64,000 bases of DNA, taken from the NCBI RefSeq assembly GCF_000023985.1, contig NC_013156.1:62001-126000 (forward strand). The letters are read 5' to 3'. A program made the position numbers and the translations under genes. Of the stretch, positions 17,036-26,551 are shown one piece after another (the stretch's first letter is position 1; the number at the start of each line of letters is the position of its first letter). The notes under the pieces are model-generated. The model made no database searches. It was given only the letters and a program-made list of their open reading frames with translations, and was not told where the DNA came from. This stretch comes from Methanocaldococcus fervens AG86. Lineage in GTDB: Archaea; AGJL01; Methanococci; Methanococcales; Methanocaldococcaceae.

Positions 17036-18157
17036 ATGTTAGACTTTTTTAAAAATAAAAAAGCAATATCTCCAATATTAGCATTATTAATCGTTTTAGG
17101 AGTTACAATAGTTGTTGGAGCTGTATTTTATGCATGGGGTGGAGGATTATTTGAAAGTAGTCAAGAAAAGACACAGGCGGCAGTTAAGGGGGCATCTGCA
17201 ACAATGTCAAGCGATGTTCTTCCATACTACGTTAAGGTTGGAATTGTAGGACATGATGAAAGTCTAGCAACATTTGAGTATGTTTCAACTGATGTTGATG
17301 CAGATAACGACAAAGCAATTAAAAAGGCAGCCTCGTATAAACCAGGAACATACACTGGATGTACAAAAGATGAGAGGGTTATATTTGAAGTTCCAATCTA
17401 TATAAGAAATAACGCCCAAGATAAGACATTAAAAGGAGTTACTGCAAAAGTTCTCGGATTATCAGGACACTTATGGTATGCACTACACTTGAAATACGAT
17501 GAAACAAATGACCAATACATATTATGTAAAAAAGATGATACTGAATTCGTAGGATATATTGGTGCTACAGCAGTAAAAGAAGATAGTACAGGACTTAAAT
17601 ATGTATTTGCACCAGGTAGTCCCCTCTGCATAAACATGTCAAATCCTGGATACAAATTTAACGAATCATCTGGAGCACTTGAACCTCAGACCGCTTCTGT
17701 ATATTATGAAGATAAATACTACAACACATACTGGACAGAGGTGGAATATCAACAATATAAAAACTATACAACCAACTCATTTGCTGACAACGTTACAACT
17801 CCACTCAGACTTATAAGTGCTGATGGTGTAACTTATTTCATGAAAGCATTAACATCATCAGGTTACAGCAGGGCTGTTAATACACCAAACGTATTCTTTG
17901 GCAATATGAACTCCACATTCTACGGGGGAAGTAGTTACAGTGATTGTAAAACAACCTTTAACAACCCAACATACACAATTGGAGATGTTCCACCAAATAC
18001 AGTTAAAACTGTCAATGCATACATTATGTTCCACTGGATAGACTCTGAATACTTACCAGATATTGATGAAATAAGAATTAAAATCCAAGACAGCGAAGGA
18101 ACATTAGCTAAGACAATTCCATTGAAATTCCACATTGAAGACCCAGAGTGGTCATAA
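17036..18157 (+). CDS. Type IV pilin-like major surface protein 1
   Basis: A 373-residue protein. The N-terminus, MLDFFKNKKAISPILALL, is a short basic leader followed by the ISPILALLIVLGVTIVVGAVFYAW hydrophobic helix typical of archaeal DUF1628-type pilins; a prepilin peptidase would cut just before that helix, after the Lys-Lys-Ala. The remaining 330 residues are a secreted domain with aromatic-rich strands and several N-x-T/S glycosylation sites. The ATG at 17036 is chosen over the GTG at 17027, which overlaps the ribosome site. Pilin 2 follows with its own promoter. Filament-forming subunit is the inference. Confidence 0.83.
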   Translation: MLDFFKNKKAISPILALLIVLGVTIVVGAVFYAWGGGLFESSQEKTQAAVKGASATMSSDVLPYYVKVGIVGHDESLATFEYVSTDVDADNDKAIKKAASYKPGTYTGCTKDERVIFEVPIYIRNNAQDKTLKGVTAKVLGLSGHLWYALHLKYDETNDQYILCKKDDTEFVGYIGATAVKEDSTGLKYVFAPGSPLCINMSNPGYKFNESSGALEPQTASVYYEDKYYNTYWTEVEYQQYKNYTTNSFADNVTTPLRLISADGVTYFMKALTSSGYSRAVNTPNVFFGNMNSTFYGGSSYSDCKTTFNNPTYTIGDVPPNTVKTVNAYIMFHWIDSEYLPDIDEIRIKIQDSEGTLAKTIPLKFHIEDPEWS

Positions 18158-18170
18158 ATTCTCTAATTTC

Positions 18171-18180
18171 CTTTTTTTAT
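18171..18180 (+). terminator. T-tract terminator of pilin 1
   Basis: A run of seven T (CTTTTTTTAT) 14 nt after the pilin 1 stop, the usual form of an archaeal intrinsic terminator, ahead of the separate pilin 2 promoter. Confidence 0.5.
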
Positions 18181-18337
18181 TTGCCATATACATTTATAAA
18201 TTTAAATTTTTTAATATAAGAATCTCTTTTAAATTTTAAAATAAAATTTATGAAATATATTTACTTTCTTCATAAAAATTCGTATTTTAGGTTTTATTTT
18301 CATATTTAAAGTTTTCTAAATAATTCATAAAGAAAAC

Positions 18338-18352
18338 TTTATATAGAGAAAG
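18338..18352 (+). promoter_or_regulatory. Promoter of pilin 2
   Basis: CTTTATATA preceded by the purine-rich GAAAA (TFB recognition element plus TATA box) lies about 25 nt ahead of the AACCTACAT motif at 18369-18377 that is shared with pilin 1. Transcription starting there gives a 5' UTR of about 95 nt that contains the conserved leader. The rest of the 18158-18469 gap is AT-rich with no open frame. Confidence 0.6.
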
Positions 18353-18413
18353 TTTGTATATACATAACAACCTACATTAAAGAAAATTTAATAAAATATA
18401 AAGTAATCTTTAA

Positions 18414-18464
18414 TACCTGATGACAGTCTCCCATAATGGGACACTCGAGGGAAAGGCAGAGGTG
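18414..18464 (+). ncRNA. Conserved structured leader of pilin 2 mRNA
   Basis: The second copy of the pilin leader. Here the stem is best: GU-C-UCCCA and UGGGA-C-AC pair around a UAA loop with one C-C mismatch. Downstream come ACTCGAGGGAAAGG and the GAGGTGA ribosome site that serves the ATG at 18470. Two near-identical leaders in front of paralogous genes, with diverged sequence on both sides, point to selection on the RNA. Confidence 0.6.
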
Positions 18465-18469
18465 AAAAG

Positions 18470-19516
18470 ATGTTGGATTTGTTGAAGAATAAAAAGGCGT
18501 TATCACCAATACTGGCTCTACTAATCGTTTTAGGGGTTACAATAGTGGTAGGAGCTGTCTTCTACGCCTGGGGAGGAGGATTATTTGAAACTGGTCAAGA
18601 AAAGACAAAATCAGCAATTGAAGGAACAACATCATCAATGGCATATGATGCTGGAGCAATAGGAGTTTCAGTTCCAAAAGAAATTGACGTTGAGGGAGAC
18701 TTAGATTTAGGTGATGTTTTACAAACATCATATGGGGATTACCCTGACTACTCAAAATATAAACTAAACGCTTTAGCAAAAGATAGTGAATGGGGAACTC
18801 TCTATGATGAAAGAATTATAGTCCCAGTTCCAATAACAATTGAAAACTACTATGATTCAGCATTAACAAATGTAAAAATACAAACTGAGGGTGCTGAAGA
18901 AATTGCAGCATTACAATTAAAGAAAACTACAATAACAGATGCTGCAGGAAACAGCTACGAAGCTTATGTCTTATGTGATAAAGATGGAAATGAATTTACA
19001 GGGATTATAAATAGAACTGGAATATATCCTGGAGCTACTTGGGTTGGTGATGATGGTAACAACTACAGCAGTATAAAATATATATTTGCTTTGCCATCAG
19101 TTACAGGAGTTGCAGCAGTTAATGATAGCAAAGATTTATCAGTAACTGATGTAAGTACGTGGGGAAGCTCAACATACAGACAATCTATGAGGTTATATGC
19201 AGGAGGATTTAACAACTTCTACTACGCATGTGCATATGATACAAGTGCTAAGAAATTCATAGGTTGGAATACAGGCTGGGCATTCAATAAATATGATAAC
19301 CCGACAGATGCATACTTCTACACAAATGAATACAAAGTAGGAACATTACAACCAGGACAGAAAGTTCAAAAAGAAATATACTTCCTCTTTGGAGCTTCAA
19401 TGGGCTTTAATATTGGGGAATCTTTAAAGAGAACTGTTGAAATTCCTATAAAAGTGGTTTCTGACGAAGGAGTTTATAAACAAGTAAATGTTAAGATAAC
19501 ACTCCACGATAGATAA
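18470..19516 (+). CDS. Type IV pilin-like major surface protein 2
   Basis: A 348-residue paralogue of pilin 1. The first 40 residues are almost identical (LLKNKKALSPILALLIVLG then VGAVFYAWGGGLFE), while the secreted domain has diverged strongly and has a different length, a pattern expected for surface-exposed antigenic or functional divergence. It is preceded by its own promoter and leader. The prepilin peptidase and the assembly ATPase lie just downstream on the other strand. The second half is rich in Tyr, Asn and Gly and includes several possible glycosylation sites. Confidence 0.83.
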   Translation: MLDLLKNKKALSPILALLIVLGVTIVVGAVFYAWGGGLFETGQEKTKSAIEGTTSSMAYDAGAIGVSVPKEIDVEGDLDLGDVLQTSYGDYPDYSKYKLNALAKDSEWGTLYDERIIVPVPITIENYYDSALTNVKIQTEGAEEIAALQLKKTTITDAAGNSYEAYVLCDKDGNEFTGIINRTGIYPGATWVGDDGNNYSSIKYIFALPSVTGVAAVNDSKDLSVTDVSTWGSSTYRQSMRLYAGGFNNFYYACAYDTSAKKFIGWNTGWAFNKYDNPTDAYFYTNEYKVGTLQPGQKVQKEIYFLFGASMGFNIGESLKRTVEIPIKVVSDEGVYKQVNVKITLHDR

Positions 19517-19540
19517 ATTTTTTAGTTTTTCTCTTTTTTA
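19517..19540 (+). terminator. T-rich terminator after pilin 2
   Basis: Three T runs (ATTTTTTAG, TTTTTC, TTTTTTAC) follow the stop codon immediately, consistent with an archaeal U-tract terminator that separates the pilin gene from the convergent pilus operon ending at 19589. Confidence 0.5.
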
Positions 19541-19588
19541 CAATTTTCAATATTTCAAAAATAATATCAGTAGCAGAAATTAGAAAAT

Positions 19589-20350
19589 TTAAAAATGAGA
19601 TTTAACAACTAACTCTATTATCTTTAAAATTACTGGGAACGGATAAAACATATACAAAACATAAGAAAAACATATAAAAACTAAAAATGGAAGCTGAGGA
19701 GTAACCCAAACCTTCCCTTCATATACTATTTTTTCATTTTCTTCATTTATTTTTGGAATTAAAGATATTTTTTTATCATTCCCCATAACTGTTTCAAACT
19801 TTTTAACATCTTTAGCATCTTTTTTTAAAGCTATAAATAAAAGTATAAGATTTTTTAACCTCAATCCTCTATAATTTTTGTTTTTTAAGTTTATTAAGAA
19901 TATAATTATGCAATAAGGGATAACGAACAATATTGCATTTAAAAATATGATAAATGTAAAAACCATTCCTTTTAAATAGCTCAGTCCCATCAAAAATTTA
20001 CAATCTCCCCCACCCATAAGATTGCTATAATATAACAAAATCCCAACTAAATAAAACACTAAAAAAGATAACGCAAAATATGATTTAAAAACAACAAATG
20101 TCAATAAAAACAGAAACCCTCCAATGTAAAATAACTTACTAAATTTTTCATACTTAACTGCCATTGTAATAAATAAAATGGCAACAATTTCAATAAAAAA
20201 CAACATTAAATTCTTAATATGCAAGCTATGAAGAATAACTCCTATCCAAAGCATGGATATCCATAAAAAGTCAGAAACCTCTCTCTTTTTCCAATCCTCC
20301 ACAGCCCCATATATTGAGCATATTAACCCATATAAATAACTTAAATCCAT
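19589..20350 (-). CDS. Prepilin peptidase (A24 / PibD-FlaK family)
   Basis: A 253-residue membrane peptidase with the two catalytic aspartates visible: the first in EDWKKREVSD near residue 17, the second in LMGGGDCKFLMGL near residue 113 (the GxGD motif). About six hydrophobic segments surround them. It ends the pilus operon, 11 nt after the preceding gene. Its expected substrates are the class III signal peptides of the pilins on both strands. Length agrees with archaeal type IV pilus peptidases (EppA/PibD type). Confidence 0.9.
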   Translation of the reverse strand: MDLSYLYGLICSIYGAVEDWKKREVSDFLWISMLWIGVILHSLHIKNLMLFFIEIVAILFITMAVKYEKFSKLFYIGGFLFLLTFVVFKSYFALSFLVFYLVGILLYYSNLMGGGDCKFLMGLSYLKGMVFTFIIFLNAILFVIPYCIIIFLINLKNKNYRGLRLKNLILLFIALKKDAKDVKKFETVMGNDKKISLIPKINEENEKIVYEGKVWVTPQLPFLVFICFSYVLYMFYPFPVILKIIELVVKSHF

Positions 20351-20361
20351 TATTCCACCAA

Positions 20362-21480
20362 TTAGTTAATATTCCAGCTTTGATACTCAAATGAATTATT
20401 CAATGATGAGTAAAACAAATTAGGTTTTATAATAAATATATCTGCCAAAACAAAGCCTTTTGAAGAAATTCCTTTCTGTGGACTATAAATCGTTATGATA
20501 TGGCTGTTGTCATAATGTAAGGCGACATAAAGCATTGGTGCATCACCATAAATTACGTTGGAATAGTTATTTTTACAGGATTCATTTATAATAAGATAGG
20601 AAGTATCTGTAAAGTTTGTTATGCTTTCATTTAAGTTATAGCTAAAAATAACGTCTGAATAGTTATTTAAAAGCTTAACACAAACAGGGGGTGTAGTTTT
20701 AAAAATATAATTTTTGCTTTCATTAACTATGCAGGTGTAATTTTTATCAAAACTTATAACATGTAAATACCCAAAGAAGCTTCCATTTATCGAGATATTT
20801 ATATAGGTTTCATTGTTATTGGAGTATCCGCTTGTATTTATAAAAGAGACATTTCCACTTGAGCAATTAAAATTATCTTTTGCTAAAATAAATACAGCAA
20901 AATTTCCTTCTTTAGATGTATTCAATATATAATGATACAATGTTTTTGCATATACAGAATTGTTGTATATTGTTTTGTTAATTAGCAAATTCTCAAACTC
21001 ATCATAAACAGATACCTTAGCATAATTTTTATTAATGTCAATACTTCCATTAACTGAAATGTTTTCCTCAACATACAATGGAACACTATTGCCATCGAGT
21101 TTTAGAGTCCCATTAAATGCTCCACCAAATCCATGATTTGATATGTTATAGTAGAGGATATTATTTTTTAAAGAAAAATTGAATGTTAAGTTCTTTGCCT
21201 TATATTTTATAGTGGATAGTTTAATTTTTTTATAATCAATTTCAATGCCCTCCTCCTTATAATTATTTTTTAGATAAATTAAATTTTTTGTTAAATTTGA
21301 ATTTGAGATTAGAGAGTTTATTAAACATTTTTCTATACTGTTTTTGGCATCTTTCATTTTAAATACCAATAAATAACTATTATCGAAGCTATCTACATTA
21401 AAACTAAGTAAGAAAAACAATATCAATCCAATAGCTAAGATAACCCCACCAATGATAAAAAACTGCCCTTTTTTATTCAT
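20362..21480 (-). CDS. Pilin-like secreted protein with class III signal
   Basis: A 372-residue protein starting MNKKGQFFIIGGVILAIGLILFF, a typical basic n-region with Gly before the cleavage site and a Gln at +1. The remaining mature part is Asn- and Ser-rich with many N-x-S/T sites, consistent with an exported, glycosylated minor pilin or tip protein. The ATG at 21480 overlaps the upstream stop as ATGA, and GGTGGAG is the ribosome site, so it is translationally coupled. Confidence 0.78.
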   Translation of the reverse strand: MNKKGQFFIIGGVILAIGLILFFLLSFNVDSFDNSYLLVFKMKDAKNSIEKCLINSLISNSNLTKNLIYLKNNYKEEGIEIDYKKIKLSTIKYKAKNLTFNFSLKNNILYYNISNHGFGGAFNGTLKLDGNSVPLYVEENISVNGSIDINKNYAKVSVYDEFENLLINKTIYNNSVYAKTLYHYILNTSKEGNFAVFILAKDNFNCSSGNVSFINTSGYSNNNETYINISINGSFFGYLHVISFDKNYTCIVNESKNYIFKTTPPVCVKLLNNYSDVIFSYNLNESITNFTDTSYLIINESCKNNYSNVIYGDAPMLYVALHYDNSHIITIYSPQKGISSKGFVLADIFIIKPNLFYSSLNNSFEYQSWNIN

Positions 21481-21836
21481 CTCCACCATAATTTCAACCT
21501 TAGCTTATAAAAATTTACTGAGGAATTATTTTCAAATATAAAGTTCCTTTCAACAATTACTCCCTTTTTTGCATCACAATAACTTAAATTCCCATTTTTG
21601 TAAATCTCAAATCCGTAACCTACGTTACTCGGCAGTTTTATCTTCTCATAAAGGGAGCCGATATTTTCAAAATCACTCTCTTCAATATTTGCAGAATATA
21701 GGGAATTATAACCAATAAATTCTAATCCTACATTATAATTGAAATCTTGAGACACAACCAAATAGGAAAAAACTAATATCATTATAATGCTTGCAATTAC
21801 TGCCTCAAAAATTCTAACAAACCCTTTATTGTTCAT
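21477..21836 (-). CDS. Minor pilin-like protein (119 aa)
   Basis: A 119-residue protein starting MNNKGFVRIFEAVIASIIMI: a short positively charged leader, Gly at the likely cleavage site, and a Phe then Glu at the expected +1 and about +6 positions of type IV pilins. The hydrophobic helix runs to residue 32. A single Cys occurs in the C-terminal domain. Its start overlaps the preceding gene's end by 4 nt. Confidence 0.75.
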   Translation of the reverse strand: MNNKGFVRIFEAVIASIIMILVFSYLVVSQDFNYNVGLEFIGYNSLYSANIEESDFENIGSLYEKIKLPSNVGYGFEIYKNGNLSYCDAKKGVIVERNFIFENNSSVNFYKLRLKLWWR

Positions 21837-22387
21837 CTTCCCACTTCTAAAACTCCATAGTATTTTAACGATATAGCATCGTGATTATCAACAGCACAAA
21901 ATGGAGTTTCAAACAACTTGTGGCAATTAATCCTTGGAAACTCTCTATAGGTTATATTATAGCCTTTTGGATAGATTATCTCAACATCCTCATATTCATC
22001 TTTTTTATATTTTGCAGAGATGTTATAATATCCTATTATCTTTAGAAATTCCTCATTTTTTGTTACGATAAAGGTATCTTTAGATTTGGAATATGCAATA
22101 ATGTATGAGCCGTTAATATTGCTGAGATATTTTACCAATTCTCTACCTTCAGAAGTGTTTTTAAATACAAACCCTTCAATAACGTAGTTTATATCATTTA
22201 CTCTAAAATTAAATATTAAATCACCTTTTGAGCTTGAAAAATTATATTTTAAGTTATTATAATACATCAAAAATTCTTTTCTTGCATTTTCAATGTCATA
22301 AACACTATGTAAATTGACAGTTTCAGTGATAATATAAGCAGAAACTATCAAAAATATAGCTGTTGCAAGTAAATAATCTAATTCCAT
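21833..22387 (-). CDS. Pilus-operon protein with one N-terminal membrane helix (184 aa)
   Basis: Starts MELDYLLATAIFLIVSAYIITE, a helix without the obvious basic leader and Gly of pilins, then a soluble extracellular part of about 155 residues containing two Cys (HKLFETPFCAVD region) and N-x-S/T sites. The position between the platform protein and a minor pilin, with a 4-nt overlap and a 2-nt gap, supports a structural role in the pilus machinery. Specific family not recognised. Confidence 0.68.
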   Translation of the reverse strand: MELDYLLATAIFLIVSAYIITETVNLHSVYDIENARKEFLMYYNNLKYNFSSSKGDLIFNFRVNDINYVIEGFVFKNTSEGRELVKYLSNINGSYIIAYSKSKDTFIVTKNEEFLKIIGYYNISAKYKKDEYEDVEIIYPKGYNITYREFPRINCHKLFETPFCAVDNHDAISLKYYGVLEVGR

Positions 22388-22389
22388 CT

Positions 22390-24129
22390 TTATCCCCCAA
22401 TATAGAGTTTAAATATCAAATATCCAACAATTAACATAAACAAAACATGTTTTATTCCAGCAATAATTGATCTTTCAGTTAATATTCCTAAAGAAGCCCC
22501 AGAAAATATTGAGTATATTAAAATCCCCTGAAATAAATAATTCCTATAAAAATCAACACTCAATCCCTGAACATTTTTCAATAATGTTGGTAGAAGGGAA
22601 TGAACCATTATGTAGGAAGTCCCAATATACAGAAAAAATGTAAGGTAGATAACGACAACATATATAAACTGCCTGGAACTTATCTCCTTCTTCATCTCAC
22701 TCAATCTATAAGCGTGGACTGTTACTGAAGTTAAAATGTCTTTAATATCCCCACCAGAGACTGCACATTCTTTTAATATTGATGCAATTCTTTTAGCAAT
22801 TAAGGATTTTTCTGTTTTTTCTAAATCTGCAAATACTTCATTTATAGGCCTTCCCCACGACATCTGAACAGCCATTTTTTTAACAATTTTTGTTAAAGGA
22901 CCATAATTTGTTCTTGCACAAACTTGCATCGCTCTAATTATGTCCATACCGCTTCTCACAGCCATGGTTAAATCATTCAAAAATATTGGATAATATTTTT
23001 CTTTTTGATTTTCAATGATAAATTGCCAATAACTCGTTAAGATAAATGGAAGTATAGCAGCTAAAATTCCAAACATTAAAAAATCTTCCCCATAAAACAT
23101 GAAGATTGATTTTTTAGTGAAAAAGAACATAAAAGAGATTACAGAAAGTATCCAAAAGAATATGGTGATAAAATGTACAGGTTTCCATTTAAATTTCATT
23201 TTTATTCCTTCTATCTTTGGCTCATCAAACTCTTTTAAAACATCCAATAGGGAGACATTTAATTTAAAATCTTTTGGTAATATTCCATAAACTAATCCCA
23301 TAAATATTATTGATGCGATTGGAACCCATAAATAAAACGTTAGTGGAAGCAACATTGGATCTCCTAAGAACGATACACTTTGCAACACTGCACTAATTGA
23401 AGATGCTACAGGAACTGTCATTACAACAAAAAGAGGGATCATTCCACAGGCTATTACGTAGAATTCAGAAAGTATCTCAACTTTTTCAATAGCTCCCAAT
23501 AATTCTAATTTTCTATCTTCCATTAACCTCTCATGTATTTCATGAAAAATGTTTTTCATTTCAGCTCCAACGATTAAAGATGCTACTATGTTATAATATA
23601 CTGCCGATAATTTCTTACTTGGTGTTATTCTTGCTCTTCTTAGAAAACTAGTTATAATATCATAATTGAATATTTTAGTGTCTTTAATAATTTCTTTTGC
23701 TTCTTTACTCATCCCTCCGTAAATACCCTCCTTTGATAAAGAGTTGAATATCTCAACCACTGGAATATTTGCCGCTGATAGGGCAGATATAAAGGCAAAC
23801 GCATAAGGTAAATTTTCATCAATGCTTTTAGCTTTTTCTTCCATTACAATGTAGGGATATGAGATTCCCAATAAAATAATGGTAAAAACTGATACCAAAA
23901 ATCCAAAAATTGCATAAAATACATTAAAAAATATAAAGAGCATAACAAATATCATAAAACCTACAATAATTGCTGTTAAGAATATAACTGGTAGGTACGT
24001 TGAGGATATTGCGCTTATCCCAGATTTTAGTAAAATTTCATCAAATTTTTCATCCTCCATTTTAAAAAGCTTTATTGCCAACCTATAATACTTATTTTTT
24101 AAATTTTTAAAAAAGTCCAATTTAACCAC
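22390..24129 (-). CDS. Pilus assembly platform protein (TadC / T2SS-F, FlaJ-like)
   Basis: A 579-residue membrane protein made of two T2SS-F-type halves. The first half has AFAFISALSAANIPVVEIFNSL, the second GMDIIRAMQVCARTNYGPLTK and GDIKDILTSVTVHAYRLSEM, each ending in hydrophobic helices, about nine in all. This is the archaeal PilC/FlaJ layout, the inner-membrane base on which the ATPase works. It overlaps the ATPase gene by 8 nt, as is usual for the pair. Confidence 0.88.
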   Translation of the reverse strand: MVKLDFFKNLKNKYYRLAIKLFKMEDEKFDEILLKSGISAISSTYLPVIFLTAIIVGFMIFVMLFIFFNVFYAIFGFLVSVFTIILLGISYPYIVMEEKAKSIDENLPYAFAFISALSAANIPVVEIFNSLSKEGIYGGMSKEAKEIIKDTKIFNYDIITSFLRRARITPSKKLSAVYYNIVASLIVGAEMKNIFHEIHERLMEDRKLELLGAIEKVEILSEFYVIACGMIPLFVVMTVPVASSISAVLQSVSFLGDPMLLPLTFYLWVPIASIIFMGLVYGILPKDFKLNVSLLDVLKEFDEPKIEGIKMKFKWKPVHFITIFFWILSVISFMFFFTKKSIFMFYGEDFLMFGILAAILPFILTSYWQFIIENQKEKYYPIFLNDLTMAVRSGMDIIRAMQVCARTNYGPLTKIVKKMAVQMSWGRPINEVFADLEKTEKSLIAKRIASILKECAVSGGDIKDILTSVTVHAYRLSEMKKEISSRQFIYVVVIYLTFFLYIGTSYIMVHSLLPTLLKNVQGLSVDFYRNYLFQGILIYSIFSGASLGILTERSIIAGIKHVLFMLIVGYLIFKLYIGG

Positions 24130-25675
24130 CCATTACATTTTCTTCTCTATATCCACATATTCTCTTAACAAAATCTTCAAATCTAAGCTTTTCTTCACTC
24201 AAATTTTCTAAAAATTCAGCTCTTTTATGAAGCTCGTCAATAACATCTTTTTCTGAAATACCTGCAAATTCTGATATCCTTTTTAATAAATAACTCTTTC
24301 CAGAAAATTCAAAAGTGTCATCCTCAGGATTCCACCAAAAAACGTCATGTAAAATAACATCGTCAGTTTTTGGATCATATTCAACAACTTCGGTTATGCT
24401 TTTAGTTCTCCTAACGAACTTTCCTCTATATATTATTCTAACCTGCATACATATTGCATTTAATTGCTCGAGCATAATTTTTGGAATATTCATTGGCTCA
24501 GCATTCAATCTTCTTATAACCGCTTTAGGAGATTTGGCGTGTATTGTTGCCAATGCTAAATGTCCTGTAGTAATTGCCTGAAACAATATCTTAGCCTCTT
24601 CCCCTCTAACCTCCCCAACGATTAAGTAATCTGGCCTCTGCCTTAAAGCTGCCTTTAATAAATCCATCATTGTTACTTCATATTCCTCTCCACCAAAACC
24701 GCTTCTCGTAGTTCCAGCAATCCAGTTTTCATGAAACAATCTGATTTCGGGAGTATCTTCTATAGATACAATTTTCATTTTTGGTGGAATAAAGAGGGAG
24801 AATGCATTTAGAAGAGTAGTTTTTCCAGTAGCTACTTCTCCAGCAACCATAATGGAGTTTTTATATTCAATCAATAACCAAAGATATGCAAGCATTTCAG
24901 GAGAAATACTGCCGTACCTTATTAAATCGGTTGGCAAGATTGGGGAGTGTGTAAATTTCCTTATTGTAAATGTAGAACCATATTTGGAGATATCATTTCC
25001 AAGGGTTACATTTAACCTACTACCATCTGGTAAAGAGCCATCAACTATTGGATTGGCTAAAGTTAAAGATTTTCCGCATCTTTGAGCTAAAGATATACAA
25101 AATGAGTCTAATTCTTCTTCACTTTCAAATTTTATGTTTGTTTTTAGATGTTCGTATTTTCTATGGAATACATAAACCGGTTTTCCAACTCCAGTACAGC
25201 TAATATCCTCTAAATTCTCATCTTTCATAAGCACATCTATCTTTCCATAACCAATGAGGTGTTTAACCAAATAGTAAATTAATTTATGCTTTGTCATCTC
25301 ATCTATTGTTAACTTTAAATCATCAAAAATTTCAAAAATCCTTTCTTTTAAATATTCTTGCAATTTTTCTCTTTCTATTTCTTCCACAGGGACATCTAAC
25401 AACATTTGCACAATTTTCATTAATTTTAAAAATAATTCTACTTCTTCTTTCGTTAAAATTGGCTCAACAACTATGTACTTTCCCATTTTTTCTACTCTAT
25501 CGTAACCAATTATGACATCTGCCATATCAATTGTCATTTTTTCATATATTTCGAGGTTTTTAATTTCTTCATAAACTTCTTTCAAACTCTCCTCTATTCC
25601 AAGATTTTTTTCATCTTTTTTTTCTGATTTATTTTTAAATTTAAAAATCTTTTTTAGATTTTCAGTGATTCCCAT
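24122..25675 (-). CDS. Secretion ATPase (TadA / VirB11 / PilT-N type)
   Basis: A 517-residue hexameric-type motor ATPase. Walker A is GEVATGKTTLL near residue 282, the Asp box follows at SIEDTPEIRL, Walker B at DYLIVGEVRGEE near residue 350, and the His box at TTGHLALATIHAKSP. An N-terminal domain of about 170 residues precedes. It powers assembly of the filament from the pilins processed by the peptidase. The start at 25675 follows AAGTGATAG, 5 nt beyond the previous gene's stop. Confidence 0.92.
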   Translation of the reverse strand: MGITENLKKIFKFKNKSEKKDEKNLGIEESLKEVYEEIKNLEIYEKMTIDMADVIIGYDRVEKMGKYIVVEPILTKEEVELFLKLMKIVQMLLDVPVEEIEREKLQEYLKERIFEIFDDLKLTIDEMTKHKLIYYLVKHLIGYGKIDVLMKDENLEDISCTGVGKPVYVFHRKYEHLKTNIKFESEEELDSFCISLAQRCGKSLTLANPIVDGSLPDGSRLNVTLGNDISKYGSTFTIRKFTHSPILPTDLIRYGSISPEMLAYLWLLIEYKNSIMVAGEVATGKTTLLNAFSLFIPPKMKIVSIEDTPEIRLFHENWIAGTTRSGFGGEEYEVTMMDLLKAALRQRPDYLIVGEVRGEEAKILFQAITTGHLALATIHAKSPKAVIRRLNAEPMNIPKIMLEQLNAICMQVRIIYRGKFVRRTKSITEVVEYDPKTDDVILHDVFWWNPEDDTFEFSGKSYLLKRISEFAGISEKDVIDELHKRAEFLENLSEEKLRFEDFVKRICGYREENVMGG

Positions 25676-25680
25676 AGCTA

Positions 25681-26049
25681 TCACTTTACTTCAACTATGT
25701 AAGTGTCGTCAATCTTCTTACATGAGATTTTGGATATCTCCGAAAGCTTATTATGTAAAAAATGGACGTTATGGAATTTGTGAACATAGCTTTTATCTTG
25801 GAACATTATAACAAACGAATTGTTGATAAATTCAACGTCACAATCCAATTCTATCGTTTTATAAATGGTTATATTACCTTCATTTGCCAGAATTATAGCA
25901 TTCATAATTTCTGAGGTAATTTCTTTGTCTATCTTGTCTATGTATCTATATTTCCCAACCTCAATTAACTCATCATAAATCGTTGATGTAAACAATATAA
26001 TTGAGACAGAGATTAACATTAGAAGGGTAGATTTTACGATAATATGCAT
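25681..26049 (-). CDS. Small pilus-operon protein with N-terminal helix (122 aa)
   Basis: A 122-residue protein beginning MHIIVKSTLLMLISVSIILF; the rest is a soluble domain with two Cys (LDCDVEF and ISCKKID). The leader is short and lacks a canonical prepilin Gly, so it may be a single-span anchored component. It sits directly ahead of the ATPase and follows the next gene with 1-nt spacing. Family not recognised. Confidence 0.66.
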   Translation of the reverse strand: MHIIVKSTLLMLISVSIILFTSTIYDELIEVGKYRYIDKIDKEITSEIMNAIILANEGNITIYKTIELDCDVEFINNSFVIMFQDKSYVHKFHNVHFLHNKLSEISKISCKKIDDTYIVEVK

Positions 26050-26050
26050 G

Positions 26051-26551
26051 CTATCCCATTATTAGGTTGTAAATATAGATTTTTGAGTGATTGGTGTAGT
26101 AGTATCTCACGTTATTGGAATAATTTATCGTTAAATTTCCTCCAAATTCGCAAATTGATGAGTCTAAGTATTTTATGTAAGAGACATCTTGATATGGGGC
26201 TGAAATATTGTAAATAAATACGTATAATGTTCCTCTTTCCAGATAAACGTCATAGCTGATTCCATCAATAGTTGTAATATTTAATAATAAACAATTAGTC
26301 CCGTTGGAAATACTAACGGTTTGTTTTTTTGGATTAATTTTAATTTCATTGTTAAATGTTCTTTCAGAGTTTTTTCCACTACAAATTACATCGTTTATAA
26401 GGTTTTTTATGATCTTCATATCATTTTTCTCATTTTCTTTTGAAATTTGGGCTAAACTGTTATCTATTATGTTATTTCCCCATTCATAAGCCAGAGTAGA
26501 AAATACAAAAACTGTCATTACAACAAAAATTGTAGATGTGTAAACGTTCAT
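26051..26551 (-). CDS. Pilus-operon secreted/anchored protein (166 aa)
   Basis: Starts [25 protein letters not shown], one hydrophobic helix, followed by an Asn-rich soluble domain with N-x-S/T sites and Cys residues ([22 protein letters not shown]). Overlaps the upstream gene's stop by 4 nt. It resembles a minor pilin in overall layout but the leader is atypical. Extracellular location is the inference. Confidence 0.67.

Noticed and set aside
18414-18464. Hammerhead ribozyme in the pilin leader (CUGAUGA and GAAA are both present)
   Set aside because: The spacer between them does not pair in the way stem II requires, and copy 1 has CCGAUGA, which breaks the invariant core.
18414-18464. Box C/D guide RNA in the pilin leader (UGAUGA)
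   Set aside because: No D box (CUGA) follows at a suitable distance and the base before UGAUGA is C, not a purine; the element precedes a start codon directly.
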